This document shows positions 1-10,093 of a DNA stretch of 64,000 nt, piece after piece; positions within the stretch are counted from its first letter, which is position 1; each line of letters opens with the position of its first letter. The stretch comes from Gaeumannomyces sp. JS-464 (taxonomy: Eukaryota; Ascomycota; Sordariomycetes; Magnaporthales; Magnaporthaceae). Position numbers and translations under genes: made by a program. The notes below the pieces were generated by a model. The model had not been told where the DNA came from. It searched no databases and worked only from the letters and a program-made list of their open reading frames with translations. The stretch lies in NCBI GenBank assembly GCA_002197995.1, contig NGZR01000005.1, positions 2,914,001 to 2,978,000 of the forward strand, read 5' to 3'.

Positions 1-301
1 CGCGCGACAGCTAGCGACAGGGTGACATTTCAAGATGTCACACCGAGAGGATGACAAGGAGTGGAGTCGCGATTGCGCCATGAGAGTTCCCAGTAAACCG
101 GCACACCACTTCGGTCCTCACAGGCCCGGTTATTCGCAGCTGTAGCCCTTCCCACTCAAAGAGCTCTGCTTCACCCTCTCTTCGCTTGCCTTCGTACATC
201 GGAGCCCCTTTATCTGGCTTGTTTGGATTGCCTAGCGAACACGGCGCCCCAACCCAAATGACTTTAAGGGACAAACCGCCAAGTCTCAATTGTTTTGAGC
301 A

Positions 302-480
302 ATGGGGAACTCAAAGCGAGCCCAAAGTGAAGCACCCGCCACGGGACGTGTCGCCAACATGACCCCTGCTCAGATCGAGAAAAGCGGGCGATAGGCCGCG
401 ACAAACGGCGACATCAAAGGGTGAAGAAACAGGCCAAGATCCAGGAGCTCGCGAAGCTCGTCGGCAAGTTGCGATTATAG
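302..480 (+). pseudogene. possible relic of a fungal bZIP DNA-binding region
   Basis: A reading frame from the ATG at 302 gives MTPAQIEK at about 359-382, which resembles the start of the basic region in a common fungal bZIP family (usually MTPAQIERKRANDREAQR). The frame then meets a TAG. If the frame is shifted by one base at the AAAA run near 379, it continues KKRAIGRDKRRHQRVKKQ and IQELAKLVGKL to a TAG at 478-480, which is basic-region-like followed by a short leucine heptad pattern. No C-terminal domain follows. This is inference from a short match; chance similarity in a basic stretch is possible. Confidence 0.3.
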
Positions 481-1665
481 CGCCGACACTACCAAGAGCG
501 AGACAGCAGCAATCAATGGCGGCCCCAGGCCAGCTGCGGTCTCCGTCACAGCCTGAAGAGCTCCCAGCCACGGAATCAGGCGGGGACAGCGGTGGCCGCG
601 GGGAGGTCGCATCGCGTTCTAGTTCCAACAGGGCTCGCACCTCGCCCCTATCACTCCCACGCCAACCCTCTTGGTTACATCCACCAGGGCCAAGGTCGAA
701 TCGTGGCCCGCCCCATCCCTCTTCTCAGGTCCCCCGGAACCGTTCGTAGCCATGGATCTTTCTTGACCATTCGCTGGATCCCGCAAACATGACACTTCAG
801 GTCTTTGGTGGCCCCCTTCCCGATCACCAGCTCGAGGTTAGGGCCGGCCTCAGCGTCCTTTCGGCCAGTTCTCCCCGCCAGTTTCGCTTCGTCAACTTCG
901 CTGTAGATGATTCCCTATCATCCATATTCCCAGGACCATTCGGGCTGGGCCCGGATCTCGTGCCACAGCACCCGGCCCAGTGCTTGGAGGATCCGGCCCT
1001 GCACAAGCCCGCGGATATCTTCCACTCTGGCAGCAGCTTCCTCCCCACCTACCAAAAACCTCAGCCCTCGACCACGCCATCCTCAGCACTACCAAGTCGG
1101 TGAGGCAATGGGCCCAGATCGGGGTCCGAACACCGGCGAGCTAAACAGCCATGCCGAGTTCCCCAGTATCTCCTCACTACTGAACCCGCTTCCTCCAGAA
1201 GACGGCGACCGCCCGATATCCACCGCTGCAGCCGCCCAGGTCTGGCGGTCCCCGCTCTGGGCGCTCCCAGCTTCCCTTTCGCTGAACTAGCCGTGCACCG
1301 ACTCTGGACCGTTTCCTGAATCTGTCGACGGGCACCGGCTTTCCATCAACCCTACATTCGAAAAACACCTGTCGTGCCTGCAACATAGGTCCTAGAGCCC
1401 CTATCTGTCCCGAGATTACCCATCCCTGGCCCCCTTCCGTCGAGGGATGACGAATAAGGAATAAGTCGCTCCATGCTCAATCTATGCCATTATAATTATC
1501 GTACATTCTTGTCCACCCGGCTAAGGCCTCGTTCACGTCCCTCATGACCTCTACACGCCGAACCGGCCCGCCGGTTCCATCGGGCAGGGCATGCGGTCAT
1601 GGATCCTTCACAGGACAAATTACGACTAGTGGATCCACCATGCTGAGAGACGATTTCGATGGGTG
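481..1665. other. no recognisable gene
   Basis: Only short overlapping open frames with no family resemblance are present on either strand. The sequence is C-rich on the plus strand. It might contain remains of the gene to which the bZIP-like relic belonged, but I cannot support that. Confidence 0.5.
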
Positions 1666-3810
1666 CTACGGCTCCTCGTGCTCTCCCCATTTCACCTCTA
1701 TATCCACTGAAATTCCGCCGAAACTCGTCAGTCGCAGGGTCAGAGTTCTCGAATCACCCTTGCAGTCGAAGTCCAGCTCCTCGGTGTCCGGTATCTCGTC
1801 AGCGTCCATTATCCTTCTCTTGTCCTCGAGTTCTTTGGGAACATCCGCCGTCCGTCTGACAGACACATGCCCAGATTCCACACCGAGGCAGTCGAAGAGG
1901 AGGGAGAGTGCGCCGAGTTGCAACTCAAAGATTGGCGAGCCGATGCCCATGTGGTGCTCGTAGGGAAGATCGTCCCGTTCCAGGTGTAAACACGAGACGA
2001 CGCTGTTGATGCTGTTGACGCTATTGACGCTCTCCTTGGGCCCCGGTGCCATCCCCTCACGCCCCGATTTGATGCTGTCGGCAGGTTGCACGCGGATTTC
2101 TGGAATCTGAAACTGCACGACAGTCGTACGTTCCTCGCGAGCCTCGCCGATGGTCGCCTTTGACGAATAGGCCGAAGAAACAACCGAGCCGGCCGGTGTG
2201 TGGTTCTCCTCCCCGACCCCCCTCTCGACATCTGTGACGGTATTCCTACTCCAAGGCGGCGGGCTGCTGAAATGCCGGCTGTTCCTCGCTGGGCCCGTCC
2301 AGCGTGGCGACCGATGAGGCAGACGACGATAAGGCGACAGAGGCGGCCGGGATGTGATCACGCTCCTCGACTCTTGACTCGATGGTTTGGACAGGGGCCA
2401 CGCTGCTGGCTATGCTTTTCGCTCGCTGGGTGCCCGGTTGTTGCCCGTCGGTTCGCACATCGTTAATGTCGACGAACTCGAGGACGATACTATGACGTGT
2501 GTTTGCGGGTCTTGGACTGTCACTGTCACCTGACTGAGCGTCGCAGGGTCCGACAGCATCGACTCCGGGCGGCTTTCGGGAGCGAAATTCCCGTTCTTGT
2601 GCTTCTTGAGCCGAATGCGCCGAAGCATGGCCTCCATCTCTGCTATCATGGCGTCGATGGTCTTCATGACGGTCTCGTTCTTTCCAGCAGGCAAGGCGAT
2701 GTTGGGGATGGTCCACCGCTCGTAAAATCGTCGTGTGGTGTTGGAGACGGCGTATTTGCCCAGCGTCTGAATGAGCAGATGGCGAGAGATAACAAGCGGA
2801 CTTGCTGCAGCCATTGCCCTGGGCGGCGGCGAGGTGGTGTTTTTCTGCTCTCTCCCCTCATACCCCATGATCAGCTGCACCTCGGCGTGGACGTGGCATT
2901 TCTTTTGTGCGCCACGTGGCTGCCGGGACCCGTAGCGCTCGCAGCGAACAACGGAGATGGTCCTCAGCAGCGGCCTGTATCGTGGCCGGCGCCCAATCTT
3001 CTCGAGGTCTCCGCATAGCACATCCACATGATAGCGTGCCAGCTTCTCTACATCATCGCGAACCCTTTGTGATGCCGCACTACCCCGGGACGATCCGGCG
3101 AGGGCTCGCCACTCCCTAGTCGCCGAGACGAGGCGCGCTTGCTCCACCACTGCCATTGGATCGCCGCGGTCCTGCTCGGCCAGGCCCAGCCAATGGAGGC
3201 CTCGGGCCGCCAGCTGCTTAGGGCCACCGCTAAGCTTGCGATTAGGCTCCCCGCGTTGCTGCCCACGGAGCTCTCGCTGGCGGATTCGCCTCTCAGACAA
3301 TGCCAGAACTTGCCTGGACACGTCCCTTAGGAAGGTCTCGCGTGATATGTCTGCCCAAGGAGACCAACGCTCGTCAGCGAAATTTCTGGCAGGCCACAAT
3401 GACAGAGAAACGACAGCCAATCACCCATCGCCTGTTCTCTGCCCGTACACGTACCCCGGCGCGAGTACAGGCTCAGGCTGTCCATGATGGCCTGCAGCCC
3501 ATCGACCGTCTCCTGCGGCGGCCTCTCGTTGCTGGCCAGGCAAACAACAAGCCCGCCCTCGGTCTCCTCCAGGCAGACTGCTGGATACCGAGCACGCGCC
3601 ACCGATGTTCTGCGCCAGGAATGCCAGGTGGTTGGCGAGCTTGAGCTCGTGGCGCAGGCTCAGCGCGTGGCCTGAGTCGCCGGCGTCGCGCGGGGGCCGC
3701 GGGTAGTGTATCTCGTCCCATTGCGTGCCTGCAAGCTCAAAGGATAGCTGGTGGAATTTCTCCTCCACCTCGGGTGATCGCCAGACTGTCAAGGACATGT
3801 TGCCGCCCAT
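1666..3810 (-). pseudogene. broken fungal nucleic-acid-deaminase-like gene (OTT_1508-type family)
   Basis: The minus strand carries, in order, the segments expected of the fungal deaminase-like family: an N-terminal helical region from MGGNMSLTVW (3810), a block with AVCLEE and VCLASN (about 3590-3530), the HVHAEVQLI active-site helix (about 2895-2869), the SK..CYL zinc-binding stretch (about 2805-2783), GKYAVSN and FYERWTIP (about 2770-2710), and the C-terminal module ending VDIEVKWG at 1666. One intron is well supported: GTACGT donor at 3454, GCTGAC branch and CAG acceptor at 3351 (104 bp, frame kept). The reading frame is broken at about 3600, at the T5 run 2840-2844, at about 2784 (inside the second-cysteine codon region), at about 2410-2430 and at about 2250-2265. 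Five breaks exceed those in neighbouring genes, so I favour a decayed gene, though consensus errors contribute. Enzyme function in this family is inferred, not proven. Confidence 0.7.
2105..2395 (-). repeat. degenerate tandem duplication inside the deaminase-like pseudogene
   Basis: Two adjacent stretches (about 2395-2262 and 2245-2105) translate to similar Ser/Glu-rich segments: one with VEERDHIPAASVALSSSASS followed by GPSEEQ, the other with VGEENHTPAGSVVSSAYSS followed by AREERT. They lie in different frames. This suggests an old direct duplication of about 130-150 bp between the catalytic region and the C-terminal module. Identity is too low to be certain by eye. Confidence 0.4.
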
Positions 3811-5085
3811 CTACGCTACGCTCCGCATTACTGCTCGACATCAATTTCTACGAGGAATAAAGGCTGGCTGGCAGTGCATTATATAAATCTCAATGCCGAT
3901 TCTTCTGACCGAGAAAGGCCAACCACCCCCGCACTCCTCGCTCGCGGAATGAACATCGCTGCCGACGGTGTCCGTTCGCTCAGTGTTTGTCGTGGCTGCT
4001 GGGCCTCCGCATCGGCAGGCGATGTCAAAACAGGCGAATAGAAGCTGCTTTTCATTGTTTGCTACGCAGGCGTCCGCCGCACTATGCCGAGTTTCCCACG
4101 GCATCCATCTCGATGCGGAAGGTAAGGCTGTAGACGCCGGCTCCCGCTTCCCGCCGGGTCGTATCCTTGATCTCTCGAGGCCCTGTTACGGATGCGAGGA
4201 TGTGATTGGGATATTGCAGGCTGAACAAACCCCGACTCTTTGGAAAACAAACCAGCCACCCACCTACCCCTCCCGCCAGCACTAATAGCACACAACGTAT
4301 CACGATACATGGGCCAAAAGCCACGCATCCTAAACCAGATCCCCGTGACGTGACCATTCGCATTCTCTCCCGAGCTTGCAAGCGCCCAGCCGAGCCAGCC
4401 AGCCAACCAACTGCTCCTCTTCTCGACAGAAAACAGGAAAGCAAGCAATTGACAGATCTGGGACATGGATTTCGTGAGGGCGGCGTGTCGCTGCCAACAA
4501 CTGCTGGTGAGGTCACGGACTCCAGATGCAAAGGTGTTCCTGACAACGCTGCTTCAGGAATTAAACCTCCGCTAGGAGTTATGCATCTTTACGTGTCCAG
4601 GCGCGATGAGGCTAAGCCCCAAGTCGCCCAGCATGACCACGCTGCATGGGCTTGACCTTGGCCATGTGGCAGAATTGACGACGCATTGGTTTGTTAGCGC
4701 CAGTTAGCTTTGTGACGCTATTTTCCCAAAGCGCCACTCGCGGAACTAGTGGGATTGGCCATCAATCAGGCGCGGTCCCCCCAAAGATCAGATATACCTG
4801 GATCTGATCCCGGACGCGTGCAGGGTTGTACCAAGTCTCGTCTATGCTGGGCTGTTACCACAGTCCAATGAAGGTTCGCCGATGTATTTTCAGCGATAAA
4901 ACACAATAAAAGCAATGAGTGAGAACAATTTCCATATCTTTTCGAACCCTCCACCCTCTCATCTGGCTTCCATCAGGTACTTACCTATGCCCAGACAACC
5001 AACAATGTCTCCAAAAATGGAAGCTAGAAACTGGGCTTCCCAGTCCAATCATGGCAGGCATGCCGGTCTCTGTCCATATGTATCG
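3811..5085. other. intergenic, no recognisable gene
   Basis: Short frames only. Upstream region of the deaminase-like pseudogene and downstream region of the CVNH gene. No tRNA, repeat or transposase-like signal seen. Confidence 0.5.
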
Positions 5086-5755
5086 TTAATAAGCCGGAGT
5101 GGTAATTCTGCCCCTGATGCCAAAGCAAGCCAGGACGCCATCCCGGTCGACGTAGATGTGCTCGTCTACAGAGTCATAGAGGTTAGCGCACGCCGTAAGG
5201 AGCAGGGCGGATAGGGTTACTCCTTACTGAGGTCGATGAAACCACTGTCGATCCAGTTGCCAAAGCCGTCGTTGCACGTACAGGCGATGTTGGAGGACAG
5301 GGGCTCCGCGTGCCGGCAGCTCCTGCAGGTCTGCATTGCGCCTCCGCTGTTTTGCATTGCCATCTGTCAGCGTGGCTCGTCTCAGAGGTGTTATTTCGTA
5401 AAGGGGAGGTGTGAAAAAAAGGTGTACGTACTGGCTCTGCCAGGTCAACTTCCCGTTGACGTTGGCGAGACAGTTGCTGAGCTTGAGCGAGCTCCCTCGG
5501 CCCGCAACCGTAGTCATCCCATGGGGGTTGCACCAGAGCGAGCTCAACGCGTCGTCGTAGAATTCATTCTGGCGAGTTGTGCCGCGGTATCGCCAACTCT
5601 GGAGGCCCTCCATGACGCAGCCGCCATTGTTGTATCCTCCGTCCTCAAGCGGCGGCTTTCGACCGCGAGAGCTGTGGTCCCCGACACGGTGGCCAGGACT
5701 GTGTGTGAGAAAATTGTAAGCTTCATATCTCGAGGGGTTCTGGTATGGGTAACGC
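5086..5755 (-). CDS. cyanovirin-N-homology (CVNH) domain protein, N-terminal exon unresolved
   Basis: Three minus-strand exons splice cleanly into a CVNH domain: 5755-5428, 5363-5228 and 5165-5086, with introns 5427-5364 (64 bp, CTGACAG acceptor) and 5227-5166 (62 bp, GTAAGG donor, TGTAG acceptor). The joined product has two CVNH half-repeats: SSLKLSNCLANVNGKLTW ends the first, and GGAMQTCRSC through IDLNEHIYVDRDGVLAC forms the second. The intron at 5227-5166 is needed to complete the IDLNEHI strand, which supports the model. CVNH domains bind oligomannose-type glycans in characterised members; the role here is unknown. Upstream of 5755 the same frame continues but holds TAA at 5761-5763 and 5779-5781, so the start must lie in an exon I could not find, or the gene is truncated. 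A TTACAG at 5842 and a CGCAG at 5756 are both possible acceptors. Confidence 0.6.
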
Positions 5756-6088
5756 CTGCGTTACTGATATCTGTACGATTAGATGAGTTTGTCGTAAATA
5801 GCTTCCTGAGCCTTTCGTTGATCAAATTGGCAGTTCCAAGACTGTAAGAGAAAAGAGAGAGGGAATTGGTGAGAGGTGTATCATTAAAGTAGTATATACT
5901 TAGTCTATTCGAACAATGGGACGTGGTCTAGCTTATCAAAAGGGAGGGGAAAAAAGATTATATCCACATCAAGGACAATGAAAAGTTGCCATTGATTTGA
6001 CAGAGCCAAAGGATGAAATCTGGGGTGCTTGTTTCGATCAGTGCCCCGTGATCTAATTTAGTATAATAGCCAGGTAGCATTGGAAGTG

Positions 6089-6091
<3 letters not shown>

Positions 6092-6128
<37 letters not shown>
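6092..6128 (+). repeat. poly-A tract of 37 bases
   Basis: An uninterrupted run of A, the longest mononucleotide run in the window. I saw no retroelement-like or tRNA-derived sequence directly upstream and no target-site duplication, so a simple microsatellite is the likeliest explanation. Confidence 0.9.
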
Positions 6129-6131
<3 letters not shown>

Positions 6132-6780
6132 GACAAAGGGACTTGGCCGCTTCGTAGTCTCATCGGCGTCTTGTTTCTTTGAGAGTCGGGCTGCAGCACC
6201 TTTACATGAAGTCCAGTTTGGGCATTTCTAGGCGGTATCGAGGTTGGGGTTAATTACCGGATTGGCACTAGGATCCACTGAGGTGTGGTGGCCTTTAGCA
6301 GGGATGTAGCGAGGTGCTTCGGGTACCACACGCGCACGAGCCTCCATCCCGGATATTTTACCCGCGGAGACTCGTTTCCCTTGGCAGGATGGCGCTCGGA
6401 CCGGTCCCAGCCCGGCGGGCGACTTGGTTTCCCAACTCGGTATCCATGTCACTAGCCCCGGAGTTTCCACCACCCTCGGCCTTCGATGGCACGCGCGATA
6501 TAACGGGTCCTTTTGATGAAGCCGCAGCTGTCAAACGCCCTTTTCTCCGGCTTCTGGAGCCAATCGCTTCTCGTATGCGGCTTTTGGCGGTGGGGCGCTG
6601 CTTGCTGGTTGCCGTTTCCTTCGCTGCCATGACAGGCCAAGACGGCTGGATGCTGCCAGATGTTGCCCGGTGGTGGTTGCTAAGGTGATTTCCCAGCCTT
6701 TGAGGATGTGGCGCCCGCCACTGGGTTCGCTCGCTTCCCGAGACAGAGGCCATCGTGTTCAGGTCCTTTCATCGGTCAAG

Positions 6781-6787
6781 TATATAG
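6781..6787 (+). promoter_or_regulatory. TATA-like box upstream of the glycosyltransferase gene
   Basis: TATATAG lies 40 bp upstream of the first possible ATG (6827) and 139 bp upstream of the alternative ATG (6926). A start site about 30 bp downstream of the TATA would leave almost no leader for 6827, which slightly favours the ATG at 6926. Confidence 0.4.
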
Positions 6788-6826
6788 GTGCCTGGGTAGG
6801 TAGCCAACCTTGGGCATAGGTGTTTG

Positions 6827-8383
6827 ATGGTCGGTCCACGAGAGCTCGAAACTACCTGGTCCCTACCTCAGCGAGAAACCCCGAGAGACGCGCCCACTTG
6901 GAGCAGCTCAGATACAGACGGCCCCATGACTCAGATGGCGCAAGAACAGGAACGGGCTCCGCAAGGGGTCTACGTCCTCATCCTATCACACGCCCTCACC
7001 GGCCACATCACCCACTTCTTAAGGATAGGGAGGTTCCTCCTCGGCCGCGGCTGGCCCGTCGGCCTTCTCGGTCCCACCTCGCACCGCGCCCGCATCGAGG
7101 CCGCCGGCATCGAGTTCTTCCAGCTGCGCGGCCTCGCAGACCTCGACGAGGACAAGCTTTTCTGCCGCGCCAACGCCCCGCCCGAGTACGCGGCGCTGCC
7201 GGCACACGAGCGCGCCTTCCTCGATACCAAGACCCAGTGCCTCGACACCATCCCGGACCAGTGGGCCAGCATCAAGGAGACCCTGGCGGCGCTGCACGCG
7301 CGGGGCGGCTCCAGTGGCATCCACAAGGTCGTCGTGGTCTGCGACCCATTCGTGTACGGCTACCTGCCGCTCAAGCACGGTGCGGCGCTGCCCGACGGCG
7401 TGGCAGAGCCGCGCTCCCTGTGCGTCTCGGTGTGCCCGCCCCTGATCCGCGGCGCCGGTAAGGCCCCCTTTGGCTTTCCGTTCCCTTACGACCCGAGCCC
7501 GGCCGGTGCGGCGCTCGCCGAGACGCTGTGGCAGCGCTGGGCCGCCATGTCGGCGCCCCTGGCCGCGGTGCTGGACCGCAAGGTCCTCGAGGCCGGCGCG
7601 GCCACGGGCACGGGCGACGAGATACTGTTTGCGGGCCACAACTACGCCGTCCACGAGGCCATCCTGCACATCGGCCTTCCCAGCTTCGAGTACCCGCGCG
7701 ACGACTGGCCGGCCGGGTTCAAGTTTGCCGGCGTCTTCCCGCCCGAGGAGAAGAGCGGCGGCCCTGACGACGGCGACGACGAGACTGCGCACGTGCCGTG
7801 GTGGAACGAGTTCGTGGCCAACGCGGCCTTGCCCAGGGACGACCCGGCGAGGAAGCGGGTCGTCCTGGTGACGCAGGGCACGGTGCAAACGGACCTCACA
7901 GAGCTGGTCGTGCCGACGATGCGGGCGGCTGCCGAGCCGCAGGGGCAGGAGGGGGAGTTCACCCTTGTCGCTATCCTCTGCCGCAAGGGCGCTACGCTGC
8001 CCGACGGCACCGAGGTGCCGGCCAACGCGCGGGTGGTCGACTACCTGAGGTACGGCGCCGTGCTGCCGTACGTGAACGTGTGGGTCCAGAATGCGGGCTA
8101 CGGTGCCGTGACGCAGGCCATCGCCGCGGGGATTCCGGTGGTGGCGGCCGGCGAGGGGCAGGACAAGGCCGAGAACGGAAGGAGGATCGCGTGGTCCGGG
8201 ATCGGTGTGGACCTGGCGACGGAGCGGCCATCGCCAGAGCAGGTGAAAAAGGGGATACTCGATGTCTTGACCGAGCCTAGGTATCAGGATAGGGTGCTCG
8301 CGATGCAAAAGGAGGCCGAGAAATTCCCCTTTGCCGACATTGTTAACAACGAAGTGCGGAACCTGGCGACAGACCGGGCCTGA
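6827..8383 (+). CDS. GT1 family UDP-glycosyltransferase (macrolide-glycosyltransferase-like)
   Basis: A single uninterrupted exon encodes a two-domain GT-B glycosyltransferase of about 485-519 residues. The N-terminal half begins VYVLILSHALTGHITHFLRIGRFL, typical of acceptor-binding Rossmann domains. The C-terminal half has the sugar-nucleotide binding region: VLVTQGTVQTD, then VVDYLRYGAVLPYVNVWVQN, GYGAVTQAIAAGIPVV and the GEGQDKAENGRRI stretch that stands where plant and bacterial UGTs have their donor-site signature. No signal peptide or membrane segment is visible, so a soluble cytosolic enzyme acting on a small hydrophobic acceptor is likely; the acceptor cannot be predicted. The first ATG is 6827, but 6926 (MTQMAQEQ) is an attractive start, as family conservation begins only at about residue 48. 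Confidence 0.88.
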   Translation: MVGPRELETTWSLPQRETPRDAPTWSSSDTDGPMTQMAQEQERAPQGVYVLILSHALTGHITHFLRIGRFLLGRGWPVGLLGPTSHRARIEAAGIEFFQLRGLADLDEDKLFCRANAPPEYAALPAHERAFLDTKTQCLDTIPDQWASIKETLAALHARGGSSGIHKVVVVCDPFVYGYLPLKHGAALPDGVAEPRSLCVSVCPPLIRGAGKAPFGFPFPYDPSPAGAALAETLWQRWAAMSAPLAAVLDRKVLEAGAATGTGDEILFAGHNYAVHEAILHIGLPSFEYPRDDWPAGFKFAGVFPPEEKSGGPDDGDDETAHVPWWNEFVANAALPRDDPARKRVVLVTQGTVQTDLTELVVPTMRAAAEPQGQEGEFTLVAILCRKGATLPDGTEVPANARVVDYLRYGAVLPYVNVWVQNAGYGAVTQAIAAGIPVVAAGEGQDKAENGRRIAWSGIGVDLATERPSPEQVKKGILDVLTEPRYQDRVLAMQKEAEKFPFADIVNNEVRNLATDRA

Positions 8384-9090
8384 GAGGGAGGGACAGAGTA
8401 CTCAGGAGGGGCTTGTACCGCCGACCGCGGCATTACAAGCAGCAACCATCCGCGTTCACCTTTACTTGTTTGGATGGTAAACTTGTCTGGATGGTAGCCC
8501 GGGGCGATATAAATACCTGGTAGTTGTCGGTTTCAATAAGATCATTTAAGATCATTCAGGACAACCGACTGGTCCAGATGGAGTCGTGAAACGAGGTCAT
8601 CTCAAGCCCAGGCAGCAATTGGCTCGGAGCCCTGCTGCAACCCTGAACGATTCGAGTCTAGACCGTCCCACTGCTGCCGAGTAAACTCTGCTCAAGCAGT
8701 GCGAAGCATACGCACATCGGGCGGGTGTAGTTGGGCCAGCCCTGCATGGCGTCATTGTAGGACTCTGGATGCTGGGGAAGAGGGGATGCCCCAGGTGCCG
8801 CTTGCCAAGCCCACTGCGGTGGGGAGGGTCGGTGATACAGGCGGGCACCTCTCTCAGACCAAAATCCCTCAGATGTCATCCAACCCGTCGACGGCAGGAC
8901 GGAAACACACCGTGACCTGACTGAAAGGGTATTCTAACCCGTATATAAGCTCGGCATCGTGCCTCACGGGAGTTGTTTAGCCAAATCCGCGTGTAGTTGG
9001 TGCAAACAACCGACAGCGCGTTTTGGCCGGCGAATAAGCATTGGCCTAAATCCCAGGCAGCCAGCACGAATTGAGCCAAAAACAGCAGCC
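8384..9090. other. intergenic, two TATA-like elements, no gene
   Basis: ATATAAAT at about 8507-8514 and TATATAAG at 8942-8949. The second fits the next gene's promoter. No coding sequence recognised between. Confidence 0.5.
8942..8949 (+). promoter_or_regulatory. TATA box of the PBP2-like gene
   Basis: TATATAAG lies 149 bp before the ATG at 9091, in a spacing common for fungal promoters with a leader of about 110 bases. Confidence 0.5.
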
Positions 9091-10093
9091 ATGGCGCCCC
9101 TTCGAATCGGCTATGTCCCCGAACATTTCTCTACCCCGCTGCACTTCGCCAAAAGACACTTTGGCCTCGATGCCGAGCTGATCCCGTTCCCTTCCGGAAC
9201 CGGCCATATGATCACGGCTATCCGATCGGGCGAGATCGATGTCAGCATCGGCCTCACGGAGGGGTTCGTTGCCGGCCTTGGCAAGGAGGATGCCCCCGGT
9301 GATGGCGGCTACCGCATCGTGGGAACATATGTAGAGACCCCGCTGTGTAGGTTTCTCCTCAAAATGCGGCGTCTGGAAGCCTTTAAGGGGCTGTCTACTT
9401 GATTACACCTATGTTGCTGACGGCAAGTCCTAAAATTCGGAGGATATGTCGACATTTTCTGCCTGCAGGCTGGGCAATCTCAACGGGCGCCAAAAGGCCC
9501 GAGATCAACTCAGTAGCGTCTTTGAAGGGCGGCAAGATCGGTGTGTCGCGCATCGGATCGGGCAGCTACGTGATGGGATTTGTGCTCGCCGACCAGCAGG
9601 GCTGGCTGGAGGGTGGCGGCGGCGCCAGGCCATATTCGGACACGGTGGTGCTCAACACGTTCGACAAGCTACGGGCGGCCGTCAACTCGGGCGAGGCCGA
9701 CTTCTTCATGTGGGAGCACTTCACGTCCAAGCGCTACTACGACTCGGGCGAGATCCGGCGCGTGGGCGAGATCTACACGCCCTGGAGCAGCTGGAAGATC
9801 GTGGCGTCGACGGCGCTGCCCAAGGAGGGGACGGCAGGGTCGCGGACCTGCTGGCGAAACTGGACCTGGGGATCAAGCACTTCAACGAGAACAAGGAAGA
9901 GGCGGTCAAGTACATCAGCACGGAGCTGGACTACTCCGAGGCGGACGCACGGGCGTGGCTGGATACGGTGCGGTTCCCGACCAAGACGGCAGCCGTCAGC
10001 CTGGACACGATCCAGAGCTGCGTGGGCATCTTGCGTAAGGCTGGGGTGTTGGTCCAAGGGAGGGGCATGGAGGCACAACAGATGCTGGCGTAA
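9091..10093 (+). CDS. solute-binding-fold protein, PBP2 Ca3427-like (NMT1/SsuA-related)
   Basis: Exon 1 (9091-9346) starts MAPLRIGYVPEHFSTPLHFA, the hallmark start of the fungal Ca3427-like type 2 periplasmic-binding fold. A 122 bp intron follows (GTAGGT donor at 9347, GCTGAC branch, CTGCAG acceptor at 9468). Exon 2 resumes WAISTGAKRPEINSVASLKG, then GVSRIGSGSYVMGFVLADQQ and EADFFMWEHFTSKRYYD. In bacteria this fold feeds nitrate, sulfonate or thiamine-precursor ABC importers; fungi lack the partner transporter, and the ligand is unknown. The frame breaks by one base in the GGGG run at about 9827-9830: before it the frame reads WKIVASTALPKEG, after it RVADLLAKLDLG, and conservation continues to the stop at 10093. 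A missing G in a homopolymer is the simplest explanation. Confidence 0.82.

Larger units (their letters stand above)
5842..6826. other. intergenic spacer with long poly-A tract and downstream promoter
   Basis: AT-richer than its surroundings up to about 6130, then GC-rich. It contains the 37-base A tract and, near its end, the TATA-like sequence upstream of the glycosyltransferase gene. No coding region recognised. Confidence 0.5.

Noticed and set aside
6092..6128. Poly-A tract as the tail of a retroposed element
   Set aside because: No reverse-transcriptase, tRNA-like promoter or target-site duplication was seen around it.
7019..8308. Minus-strand open frame of 429 codons opposite the glycosyltransferase
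   Set aside because: Antisense shadow of GC-rich coding sequence; the sense strand has clear glycosyltransferase motifs.
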